Shown here piece after piece: positions 44,783 to 51,986 of a stretch of 64,000 bases of DNA; within the stretch, counting starts at the first letter, position 1, and each line of letters begins with the position of its first letter. The notes under the pieces are model-generated. The model was not told the DNA's origin and ran no database searches. It saw nothing but the letters and a program-made list of their open reading frames with translations. Origin of the DNA: a bacterium (GTDB lineage Bacteria > Chloroflexota > Anaerolineae > Caldilineales > Caldilineaceae); assembly GCA_016124945.1 (NCBI GenBank), contig WGMT01000004.1, positions 1-64,000 of the forward strand, read 5' to 3'. The translations under genes and the position numbers were made by a program.

Positions 44783-44998
44783 GACGGTGCCCGCCCAACG
44801 CGACAATGATATCGTCGACAACGGGCACGGGAGGCGGCGGATGAAAGATCCGTGTTACAGACACGCGATCCCCGCCGCCCCCCATGCCCCGACGGTGCCC
44901 GCCCAACGAGACAATGATATCGCTGACAACGGGCACGGGAGGCGGCGGACGAGCGTTTCGTGTTGCAAACACGTGATCCCCGCCGCCCCCCATGCCCC
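44783..44998. repeat. Two tandem 108-base REP-containing units
   Basis: 44783-44890 and 44891-44998 are near-identical direct repeats; a third copy begins at 44999 and stops after a few bases. Each unit contains nested complementary blocks (GTGCCCG/CGGGCAC, GGCGGCGG/CCGCCGCC) and ends in the REP core CCCCATGCCCC. The units fill the gap between the RAYT gene and pglX. Confidence 0.9.
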
Positions 44999-45020
44999 GA
45001 CCGATGAATAGGATCAATCT

Positions 45021-48000
45021 ATGAACACACGCTCCCTCGAACGCTTTGCCCAGGACGCTCGCCGTCGCTTGCACAGCCAGATCGCTGCCCGGTTGGACCG
45101 AGTGCTCACCACCGACAGCGCTGACCTGCGCGCCAACGCGCGGACGGTCGAGGATCTGCAGCGGCAGGTGAAACAACACGGCAAGCAGAGCGTGGTGGAA
45201 CGGGTGGCCTATACCTGGTTCAATCGCTTCTGCGCCCTCCGCTACATGGACGTGAACCGCTACACCCGCACCGGCGTCCTCTCCCCCGCCCAGGGGAACA
45301 CGCAGCCCGAGATCCTGCAAGAGGCCAAGGCCGGCGTCATCGCCGCCGACGTGGAAGCCTATGTCGACGCCCAGGCTGTCTTCGATCTGCTCAACGGACG
45401 CACCCCCTCCGCCGATGCCCAGACCGAAGCCTACCGCCTGCTGCTCGTGGGCGCCTGCAACGCCTACCACGCAAGCATGCCCTTCCTCTTTGAGACTATC
45501 GACCACTACACCGAACTCCTCATGCCCGAGGACCTGCTCTCGCAGAGTTCGATTGTGCAGGCCGTGCGCGACGCCCTCACCGCCGACGCCTGTACCGACG
45601 TCGAAGTGATCGGCTGGCTCTACCAGTTCTACATCTCCGAAAAAAAGGATCAGGTGATCGGCAGCAAAGCCAAAATCAAAGCCGCCGACATCCCCGCCGC
45701 CACCCAACTCTTCACCCCCCACTGGATCGTCCGCTATCTGGTGGAAAATTCCCTGGGCCGCCTGTGGATGCTCAATCGCCCCGGCTCGCGTCTGGTTGAA
45801 CGGATGGAGTACTACATCGCGCCCGAAACGTCCGGGCATGAGGCGGGGAAGGATCACCACGCGTACGGGCATGAGGTGGGGCAGGATCGCCTCACGTACG
45901 GGCATGAGGTGGGGCGGGCGGCATCGTCGTCACAACAGGATGCGATCTCCCCGCCCCACCTCGTGCCCCTACCGATCGCCTCCCCCGAAGAGATCCGCCT
46001 CTGCGACCCTGCCGCCGGCTCCGGCCACATGCTCACCTATGCGTTCGACCTGCTCTACGCCATCTACGAAGAGGAAGGTTACCAGCCCAGCGACATCCCG
46101 CGGCTGATCCTTACGAAAAACCTCTACGGCATGGAGATCGACGAACGCGCCGCCGCCCTGGCCGCCTTCGCCCTTACCATGAAAGCCCGCGCCAAAGACC
46201 GCCGCTTCCTCTCCCGCTCCACCCGCGACAGCATCAAACCCAACATCTGCGTCCTCCACCCCATCCCCCTCACCGAAAAGGAAGTGAAGCCGGAGATCGA
46301 TCTCCTGGCAGAAGCGGTGGCCGCACAGTACGGGCATGAGGTGGGGCAGGATCATCCCGCGTACGGGCATGAGGTGGGGCAAGATCATCCCGCGTACGGG
46401 CATGAGGTGGGGCAGGATCATCCCGCGTACGGGCATGAGGTGGGGCAAGATCATCCCGCGTACGGGCATGAGGTGGGGCAGGATCATCCCGCGTACGGGC
46501 ATGAGGTGGGGCAGGATCATCCCGCGTACGGGCATGAGGTGGGGCAGGATCATCCCGCGTACGGGCATGAGGTGGGGCGGGCGATATCTTCCTTACAACA
46601 GGACGCGATCTCCCCGCCCCACCTCGTGCCCCTACTGCTGCACGACCTCACCCTCTTCCCCCACGCCGACAACTTCGGCTCGCTGCTGCGCCCCCAATTG
46701 GGCGCGGACCAGATCCGCGCCGCCCGCACGGCATTGGACGCCGCCCCCGCCGGGCAACTCGATTGGACCCGGCAGACCGTGCGCGACCAGATGCGCCAGG
46801 CGTTAGACCAGGCCGAGTATCTGGCGCGGAAGTATCATGTGGTGGTGGCGAACCCGCCGTATATGGGGGGTGGGAATGCCAACGAGGAATTGAAGAATTT
46901 CGCGCAGAAGGAATACCCAGACAGCAAAGCCGATCTCTTTGCCATGTTCATCGAACGCAACCTGGAACTGGCGCAACACAACGGCATGGTGGCCATGATC
47001 ACCATGCAGAGTTGGATGTTTCTCTCTTCTTACGAAAAGCTGCGCGAAAAACTACTGGAGCGGGACACCATTCTCTCGATGGCGCACCTGGGCGCACGCG
47101 CCTTCGACACAATCGGCGGCGAAGTTGTCTCAACCACAGCCTTTGTGCTGGAAAGGGCCAAACACCCAACGTACAAAGGCGCTTACTTGCGCTTGATCGA
47201 TGGCAACAGCGAAGCCGAAAAAGCCGAGATGTTCCGCTCATCTCTGGCAACAAAAAACCGACCACTGAAAACTGACTTTTACCGCGCCGCCGCAGTGGAC
47301 TTCAAGAAGATCCCGGGGAGTCCTATCGCGTATTGGCTCGGACACTTTGTGATTTTTGATCGTCCAAAGGTTAGTAGTGCCTTCGTATCTGGCGGTCGTC
47401 TCAAAACACATGATGGAACCAAATATTTGAGGTTTACCTGGGAAGTTTCATACAACAACATACGGTGGCAACGAATCGTAAAGGGAGGCGAGTTTCGGAA
47501 GTACTTTGGCCATGAAATTTTCGTGGCCGATTGGTCGACCGATGCCATTGCTTTCTATGAGGAAAAGGGAGGCCTGCCAGCGAAACAATATCTGCAAAGT
47601 GAGGGGTTGTGCTGGTCAAAGATTACATCGGCTACAACAAGTTTCCGCATCAAAAGCAACTATACCGAGTATGATGCGGCGTCACCTACACTTTTTGTTC
47701 TGCCAGATCAGGAGTATGAAATTGAACCTGTTTTAGCATATCTCAACTCATCTGTCGCCCGTCACTTGCTTGGGGGAATAAACCCGACAATTAATACGCA
47801 AGTTGGAGATGTCATGGCACTCCCCCTGCCAGCGATTGACGAAATTCACCCAAGTATAAAACAGAACACCCGTGTACTGATCAACTCCACGAAATCCGAC
47901 TGGGACGCCTACGAAACCTCCTGGGACTTCACCGACCTGCCCCTGCTGCGCGCCGAGTTCCGCGGCGAAACGCTGGCCGCCACCTACGCCGCGCTGCGCG

Positions 48001-49070
48001 CCCATTGGCGCCACAACACCCTCGAAATGCAGCGCCTCGAAACCGAAAACAACCGCATCTTCATCGACGCTTACGGCCTGCAAGCCGAACTCACCCCCGA
48101 GGTGCCCCTGGCCGAGATTACGCTCACCTGCAATCCCTACTACAGATACGGTGGTCAGTCGGCAGTGGACAGTAGTCAGTGGGAGGGACTGCGTCGTCAG
48201 TCGTCCGTCGTCTGTCGTCAACTCGAAGCCATCGCCGACGAGCTGGCCGCCCATGCCGGTGTGGACGTCACCCCGTCCCAGCGCCTGGGGCTGGAGCAGC
48301 GTCTCCTCGCCGACACCGTGCGCGAATTCATCTCCTACGCCGTCGGCTGTCTCTTCGGCCGCTACTCCCTCGACAAACCCGGCCTCATCCTGGCGAATCA
48401 GGGGGTAGGGGCACGGGGTGGGGCGGGGAGATCGCATCCTGTCGCGAGAAATGCGCCGTCCGCCCCACCCCATGCCCCTACGCTTATGCCTGATAACGAC
48501 AACGTCATCCCCGTCCTCGATGGCGATTGGTTTGCCGACGACATCAGTGAGCGCTTCAAGCATTTCCTGCGTGTCACCTTTGGCGAAGACCACTACAGCG
48601 ACAACCTGCGTTTTGTAGAAGAGGCGCTGGGCCGCGACGTGCGCAGCTACTTCCTGCGCGACTTCTACGACGATCACGTGCGCCGCTACCAGAAACGGCC
48701 CATCTACTGGCTCTTCTCGTCGGCGAAGGGCAGCTTCAACGCCCTCGTCTACATGCACCGCTACCGCCCGCACACCGTCTCCGTCGTCCTCAACGACTAT
48801 CTGCGTGAATTGCGCGCCAAACTCAACGCCCGCAAACGTCACCTCGAAGCCGTCAGCATCAGCGCCGGGGCCGCCGCCCGCGACAAAACCGCCGCGCTCA
48901 AAGAGATCGACAAAATCGACAAAGTCCTCGCCGAATTGCAAGAGTACGAAGACGACGTCCTCTACCCGCTGGCCACCCGCCAGGTCGAAATCGATCTGGA
49001 CGACGGCGTGAAGGTCAATTACAACAAATTGGGCGGCGCGTTGAAGAAGATCACGGGGTTGAGTGGGTAG
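45021..49070 (+). CDS. pglX: BREX adenine-specific DNA methyltransferase PglX
   Basis: A 1349-residue N6-adenine methyltransferase that marks host DNA in BREX. The family start (FAQDARRRLHSQIAARLD), FTPHWIVRYLVENSLGRLWM, motif I LCDPAAGSGHML (near 328-338), catalytic NPPYMGGGN (611-619) and the C-terminal IYWLFSSAKGSFNALVYMHR region are intact. It is longer than the usual 1150-1230 residues because four repeat-derived inserts lie in frame: about 271-317, 437-538, 1043-1065 and 1129-1154. The largest is seven perfect copies of YGHEVGQDHPA. The frame is open throughout, so the protein may be functional, but this is not certain. Confidence 0.94.
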   Translation: MNTRSLERFAQDARRRLHSQIAARLDRVLTTDSADLRANARTVEDLQRQVKQHGKQSVVERVAYTWFNRFCALRYMDVNRYTRTGVLSPAQGNTQPEILQEAKAGVIAADVEAYVDAQAVFDLLNGRTPSADAQTEAYRLLLVGACNAYHASMPFLFETIDHYTELLMPEDLLSQSSIVQAVRDALTADACTDVEVIGWLYQFYISEKKDQVIGSKAKIKAADIPAATQLFTPHWIVRYLVENSLGRLWMLNRPGSRLVERMEYYIAPETSGHEAGKDHHAYGHEVGQDRLTYGHEVGRAASSSQQDAISPPHLVPLPIASPEEIRLCDPAAGSGHMLTYAFDLLYAIYEEEGYQPSDIPRLILTKNLYGMEIDERAAALAAFALTMKARAKDRRFLSRSTRDSIKPNICVLHPIPLTEKEVKPEIDLLAEAVAAQYGHEVGQDHPAYGHEVGQDHPAYGHEVGQDHPAYGHEVGQDHPAYGHEVGQDHPAYGHEVGQDHPAYGHEVGQDHPAYGHEVGRAISSLQQDAISPPHLVPLLLHDLTLFPHADNFGSLLRPQLGADQIRAARTALDAAPAGQLDWTRQTVRDQMRQALDQAEYLARKYHVVVANPPYMGGGNANEELKNFAQKEYPDSKADLFAMFIERNLELAQHNGMVAMITMQSWMFLSSYEKLREKLLERDTILSMAHLGARAFDTIGGEVVSTTAFVLERAKHPTYKGAYLRLIDGNSEAEKAEMFRSSLATKNRPLKTDFYRAAAVDFKKIPGSPIAYWLGHFVIFDRPKVSSAFVSGGRLKTHDGTKYLRFTWEVSYNNIRWQRIVKGGEFRKYFGHEIFVADWSTDAIAFYEEKGGLPAKQYLQSEGLCWSKITSATTSFRIKSNYTEYDAASPTLFVLPDQEYEIEPVLAYLNSSVARHLLGGINPTINTQVGDVMALPLPAIDEIHPSIKQNTRVLINSTKSDWDAYETSWDFTDLPLLRAEFRGETLAATYAALRAHWRHNTLEMQRLETENNRIFIDAYGLQAELTPEVPLAEITLTCNPYYRYGGQSAVDSSQWEGLRRQSSVVCRQLEAIADELAAHAGVDVTPSQRLGLEQRLLADTVREFISYAVGCLFGRYSLDKPGLILANQGVGARGGAGRSHPVARNAPSAPPHAPTLMPDNDNVIPVLDGDWFADDISERFKHFLRVTFGEDHYSDNLRFVEEALGRDVRSYFLRDFYDDHVRRYQKRPIYWLFSSAKGSFNALVYMHRYRPHTVSVVLNDYLRELRAKLNARKRHLEAVSISAGAAARDKTAALKEIDKIDKVLAELQEYEDDVLYPLATRQVEIDLDDGVKVNYNKLGGALKKITGLSG
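45831..45972. repeat. REP-like cluster inside pglX (insert 1)
   Basis: Three imperfect CGGGCATGAGGTGGGG-type units, a spacer, and a reverse-complement half (CCCCGCCCCACCTCGTGCCC) form a large hairpin within the coding sequence, between FTPHW...EYYIA and the SAM-binding motif. Read in frame as GHEAGKDHHAYGHEVGQD and so on. Confidence 0.88.
46329..46635. repeat. 33-base tandem repeat and REP half inside pglX (insert 2)
   Basis: Seven consecutive 33-base units (46329-46559) differ only by A/G at one position, and an eighth is partial. A spacer and the complementary half ending at 46635 follow. Each unit encodes YGHEVGQDHPA. The first codon is TAC where the intergenic REP copies have TAG. Confidence 0.95.
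48148..48215. repeat. Low-complexity insert inside pglX (insert 3)
   Basis: A CAGT/GTCGT-rich block unlike its surroundings, encoding GGQSAVDSSQWEGLRRQSSV within a region that otherwise reads as normal PglX (CNPYYRYG ... LEAIADELAAHAG). Confidence 0.6.
48405..48481. repeat. REP-like palindrome inside pglX (insert 4)
   Basis: GTAGGGGCACGGGGTGGGGC at the left and its near-complement at the right end (48460-48481) bracket a 30-base core. Here the TAG is out of frame, so pglX stays open (ANQGVGARGGAGRSH). Confidence 0.88.
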
Positions 49071-49081
49071 CAGAGACCGAG

Positions 49082-49150
49082 CTTCAGCCGGTTCTGGGAA
49101 CACGATTTATCGTGTTTTCCCTACCAGCCGGCGGTTTCAACCGCCGGGTT
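49082..49150. repeat. Compound palindrome, left copy (inverted relative to 51656)
   Basis: Three hairpins in series: CAGCCGG-type, AACACGATTTATCGTGTT and CCGGCGGTTTCAACCGCCGG. The block matches the reverse complement of 51656-51728 over about 65 bases. It starts 12 bases after the pglX stop. Confidence 0.85.
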
Positions 49151-49175
49151 ACCAGATTATTTTATTAACCTTCAA

Positions 49176-49196
49176 CATTCGGCGGGTGTGATTGCC
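49176..49196. repeat. 21-base direct repeat, left copy
   Basis: CATTCGGCGGGTGTGATTGCC, matching 51752-51772 in the same orientation with one mismatch. The pair brackets the four-gene cassette. Confidence 0.8.
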
Positions 49197-49221
49197 GGAC
49201 TTGAGCATCCCAGGAGATAGA

Positions 49222-49944
49222 GTGCCCCACGAAACTGTCGAGGAGCTTGCCAACTTCATCAACCGATACCGCACCTTCGTCGACGAGTGCCAAAATCGTG
49301 ACTTCGACCGTTTCCGCGCCGATTTCCGCCGCATCCAAACCGGCATCGACGAACGCAAAGCCGCCGCGGCTGTTGCCCAACGCCAAACCGCGGCCAACTT
49401 CAACATTTTTCACATCCTGAGCGTCCACCACGACGAAGTGCGCACCCATTCGGCGCTGCTGGCCAACCTGCTCAGTCCGCACGGCAGCCACGCGCAGGGC
49501 GCGCACTTCCTCGAAGGGTTCTTGCGTCACTGCTACGATCACCTGGAGCGCTTTCCCATCCCACCGCTGCCGCTTGTGCCCAACCAGTGGCAGGTGAGCG
49601 CGGAAGAGCACACGGTTCACGGCAACCTCGATCTTGTCATTCGTTCGCCGCAACAGGGCTATTTGATCGTCATCGAAAACAAGATCTGGGCGGCAGAACA
49701 GCCCGAGCAACTGGCGCGCTATAGTGAATGGCTGATCTTGCTGCAGCGCCAATACCCGCAGCAGGCGTTGTTGTTCCTCACGCCCCACGGTCACCGCGCC
49801 TACAGCAACGGCGACTTCGGCTACCAGCGTCTTTCCTACCGTGATCATCTTGTGCCCTGGCTCGAAGCGTCCTTGACGGGGGTGGAAGCGCCCCGCCTGC
49901 ACATCGTACTCACCCAATATCTCGACCTGATTCGCTCCTTGTGA
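49222..49944 (+). CDS. PD-(D/E)XK nuclease family protein
   Basis: The start is the GTG at 49222, with AGGAG 5 bases upstream; a TTG at 49192 lies inside the direct repeat. The 240-residue product has the PDDEXK_4-type arrangement: HSALLANLLSP (conserved early motif), HGNLDLVIRS with Asp137, and LIVIENKIWAAEQPEQLARY with Glu152 and Lys154. This makes a complete D-(X)n-E-X-K active site, so it is predicted to cut DNA. It overlaps the next gene by GTGA, and both sit in a cassette inserted between pglX and pglZ. Confidence 0.88.
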   Translation: MPHETVEELANFINRYRTFVDECQNRDFDRFRADFRRIQTGIDERKAAAAVAQRQTAANFNIFHILSVHHDEVRTHSALLANLLSPHGSHAQGAHFLEGFLRHCYDHLERFPIPPLPLVPNQWQVSAEEHTVHGNLDLVIRSPQQGYLIVIENKIWAAEQPEQLARYSEWLILLQRQYPQQALLFLTPHGHRAYSNGDFGYQRLSYRDHLVPWLEASLTGVEAPRLHIVLTQYLDLIRSL

Positions 49945-50588
49945 AAGAGAGTCGCCCTGTGGATTACGAACAAAGCGTCGTCGAATTCCTCGCCCAGCCC
50001 GAAAATCTGCCCACTGCCCTAGAAGTGGCGCGCCGGGTGGAAAAGGTCAGAGATCACTTGCAGATCCGCTTCTGGCACATGTACCGAGACGAAATGGAAA
50101 GGCGACAAAGGTCGTCCGATGTTGCCTCTGATTGGCGGATCGCCCTCACAGCCGACAAGGATCTGCTCAAAGCTTGGGCCAGGTGCAGCATCGACTACAT
50201 TTCTGTTACCAAAGGCGTTTTACATCTAGCTGTGGCAGTCGAAGCCAGTAAACAGCAGTGGGGTTGTCCTCTCATTTACGGGCTAAGATGGTCACAGTGG
50301 CAACAGGAGATACCCTCGTTACCAGAAGTGACCAACTTGCGGCAAGCACTCAAGTTAAATAACACACTGGCGAAAAATTCTACATGGTGGTTAAACTATC
50401 AAGATTCGGATGTGGGACTGCGCAGAGACCCGTTTCTAACGCGCTTCGCCGCTGAACCCAACGTGGTAATTCACGAACTCAGCGAAATCGTGTGGACGTT
50501 CTTCACCCAAATTCGAGAGCCGCTGACAGCCCTAATCCATGCTCTTGGACAGCCTCAAACGGCTCAGGCACCCATGAGTGCGGATTGA
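49941..50588 (+). CDS. Unknown partner of the PD-(D/E)XK nuclease
   Basis: A 215-residue protein starting with GTG inside the nuclease stop (GTGA overlap), hence translationally coupled. It begins with a helix (YEQSVVEFLAQPENLPTALE), followed by a mixed alpha/beta part rich in Trp (IYGLRWSQWQQEIP, NSTWWLNYQDSDVGLRRDPF). No family is recognised. It could be a specificity or control subunit, or a separated C-terminal domain of the nuclease; long relatives of such nucleases often carry a Trp-rich C-terminal part. That is inference from arrangement. Confidence 0.65.
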   Translation: MKESRPVDYEQSVVEFLAQPENLPTALEVARRVEKVRDHLQIRFWHMYRDEMERRQRSSDVASDWRIALTADKDLLKAWARCSIDYISVTKGVLHLAVAVEASKQQWGCPLIYGLRWSQWQQEIPSLPEVTNLRQALKLNNTLAKNSTWWLNYQDSDVGLRRDPFLTRFAAEPNVVIHELSEIVWTFFTQIREPLTALIHALGQPQTAQAPMSAD

Positions 50589-50639
50589 ATTGTGCGTCCA
50601 GCCTAACAAAGACAATTGGCTTGATGTGGAGACCATTCA

Positions 50640-50858
50640 ATGGAAGCAAAAACTTTGAAGACAGAAGCGGAATACGAAGCAGCTCTGGCCCATTTAACAA
50701 GATTGATGGATGCCAAACCCGGTTCACCTGAGGAAGAAGAACTAGAACGCCTCTCAATGCTTGTTGAGCGATACGAGCGGGAACATTATCCGATTGAACC
50801 GCCGGATCCAATCGACGCTATCCTTTTCCGTAGGGAACAGCAAGGTTTAGCCGGTTAG
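50640..50858 (+). pseudogene. HigA-like antitoxin N-terminal part, lacking the HTH
   Basis: The 72-residue frame (KTEAEYEAALAHLTRLMDAK, LERLSMLVERYEREHYPIEP, DPIDAILFRREQQGLAG) is the N-terminal half of HigA-type antitoxins, which normally continue into an XRE helix-turn-helix. Here a stop follows GLAG, so the DNA-binding half is missing. The 50 bases upstream encode an NWLDVETIQ stretch that could be the tail of a decayed HigB toxin, but this is weak. It may still fold as a small acidic protein. Confidence 0.65.
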
Positions 50859-50862
50859 CATC

Positions 50863-51633
50863 TTGACACAACATCAACCCTTGAAACTCATCTGGCAGAT
50901 CGACCCAACCGAAATCGATGCACTCCAACGTTTTGTCCACGCGCACAAGGACACCCCTTTCGTGCGCTTTCGCATTGAGAAAAATGTCGAAAATCCACCG
51001 CACAACGTCTCGCCGGAACATTTCTGGGAGGTATCGGTCGGCTGCCTGCTTACATCGCAACAGCGTTCCGGTCCACAAAGCCCGGTCTCACGTCTGCTCA
51101 ATACAAAACCGTTTCCGCTTTCGCTCTCATTTCTACGGGCGCAGACAGAACCGGATGTCGCGGCGCAGCGGGTGTTGCAAACCTTCGGCGGCATTCGCTT
51201 CACCCAGCGTATCCCGGAATATTTATCAGCCAACCTTGCTCAACTCCAAGAGGAGCGCTGGCTGCACACCCAATCGGTGCTGGCCGAACTGATCCTACAG
51301 CGCAACGCCGAGGCTGAACGCAAAGCTGCCGATTTCATTCGTTTGCACTACACCGGCTTTGGCCCCAAACAATCCCGTAACCTGCTGCAAGGACTTGGCC
51401 TCAGCCGCTACGAGATTCCTATCGACAGCCGCATCACCCGCTGGCTGAATCAGTTCGGCTTTCCTGTGAAACTCACCGCCGCCGCCCTGAGCGATCCCGA
51501 CTACTTCAACTTCGTCTCCAACGGCATCCAATCGATCTGCCAACAGGCTGGCCTGCTACCCTGTGTCCTGGATGCGGCCATCTTCTCCAGCTACGACAAC
51601 GACGGCTGGACAGATGAAAATGTGGTATGGTAA
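50863..51633 (+). CDS. Helix-hairpin-helix, DNA-glycosylase-like protein
   Basis: A 256-residue protein starting at a TTG four bases after the preceding stop. The core resembles HhH-GPD base-excision enzymes: FWEVSVGCLLTSQQRSGPQS (opening helix with a QQ pair), a long helical middle, and the hairpin FGPKQSRNLLQGLGLSRYEI. The catalytic-aspartate-like PIDSRITRWLNQFG follows. The substrate is unknown; AGOG/OGG-like relatives remove damaged or modified bases. In a BREX cassette it might recognise modified phage DNA, which is speculative. It is the last gene of the repeat-bounded cassette. Confidence 0.65.
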   Translation: MTQHQPLKLIWQIDPTEIDALQRFVHAHKDTPFVRFRIEKNVENPPHNVSPEHFWEVSVGCLLTSQQRSGPQSPVSRLLNTKPFPLSLSFLRAQTEPDVAAQRVLQTFGGIRFTQRIPEYLSANLAQLQEERWLHTQSVLAELILQRNAEAERKAADFIRLHYTGFGPKQSRNLLQGLGLSRYEIPIDSRITRWLNQFGFPVKLTAAALSDPDYFNFVSNGIQSICQQAGLLPCVLDAAIFSSYDNDGWTDENVVW

Positions 51634-51655
51634 CAACTAGCAAACGGGCAACAAC

Positions 51656-51728
51656 GAACCAGCGGTTGAAACCGCCGGCTGATATAGGAAACACGATAAA
51701 TCGTGTTCCCAGAACCGGCTTCAGCCGG
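51656..51728. repeat. Compound palindrome, right copy
   Basis: The same three-hairpin block as 49082-49150 but on the opposite strand (GCGGTTGAAACCGCCGG, AACACGATAAATCGTGTT, CCGGCTTCAGCCGG). A fourth hairpin (GCCGAATTCATTCGGC) follows at 51744-51759. Confidence 0.85.
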
Positions 51729-51751
51729 TTTCCCGTATCAGACGCCGAATT

Positions 51752-51772
51752 CATTCGGCGGGCGTGATTGCC
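51752..51772. repeat. 21-base direct repeat, right copy
   Basis: Same orientation as 49176-49196, one mismatch (C for T at position 12). Confidence 0.8.
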
Positions 51773-51932
51773 TTCGCGGCCCCTAAATCCCATGCCAGGA
51801 CAAGAAAAAGGGCCGTCACCGCAGCCGTCTGTGTGGGGAGTTGGATAAAAATAGCCGAGTCGGCGAACGATGCGGCGCGGCCTCGATTCCCTTGACAGCG
51901 ACATCTGGCACAACACGGTAATTCCAATCTGC

Positions 51933-51967
51933 GTAGGGGCACGGGGTGCTGCACCCCATGCCCCTAC
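51933..51967. repeat. REP-like palindrome upstream of pglZ
   Basis: GTAGGGGCACGGGGTGC (51933-51949) and GCACCCCATGCCCCTAC (51951-51967) pair with one mismatch around a single-base loop, 20 bases before the pglZ start. Nearly identical to the copy after brxC. Confidence 0.9.
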
Positions 51968-51986
51968 TGACCACCGAAAACTGCCC

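Noticed and set aside
46329..46560. 33-base regular repeats resembling a CRISPR array
   Set aside because: The units are contiguous with no spacers, lie in frame inside pglX and encode a perfect 11-residue peptide repeat. There are no cas genes.
47748..49103. 451-codon open frame opposite pglX
   Set aside because: Antisense to the conserved PglX C-terminus; low-complexity Val/Gly/Asp-rich translation.
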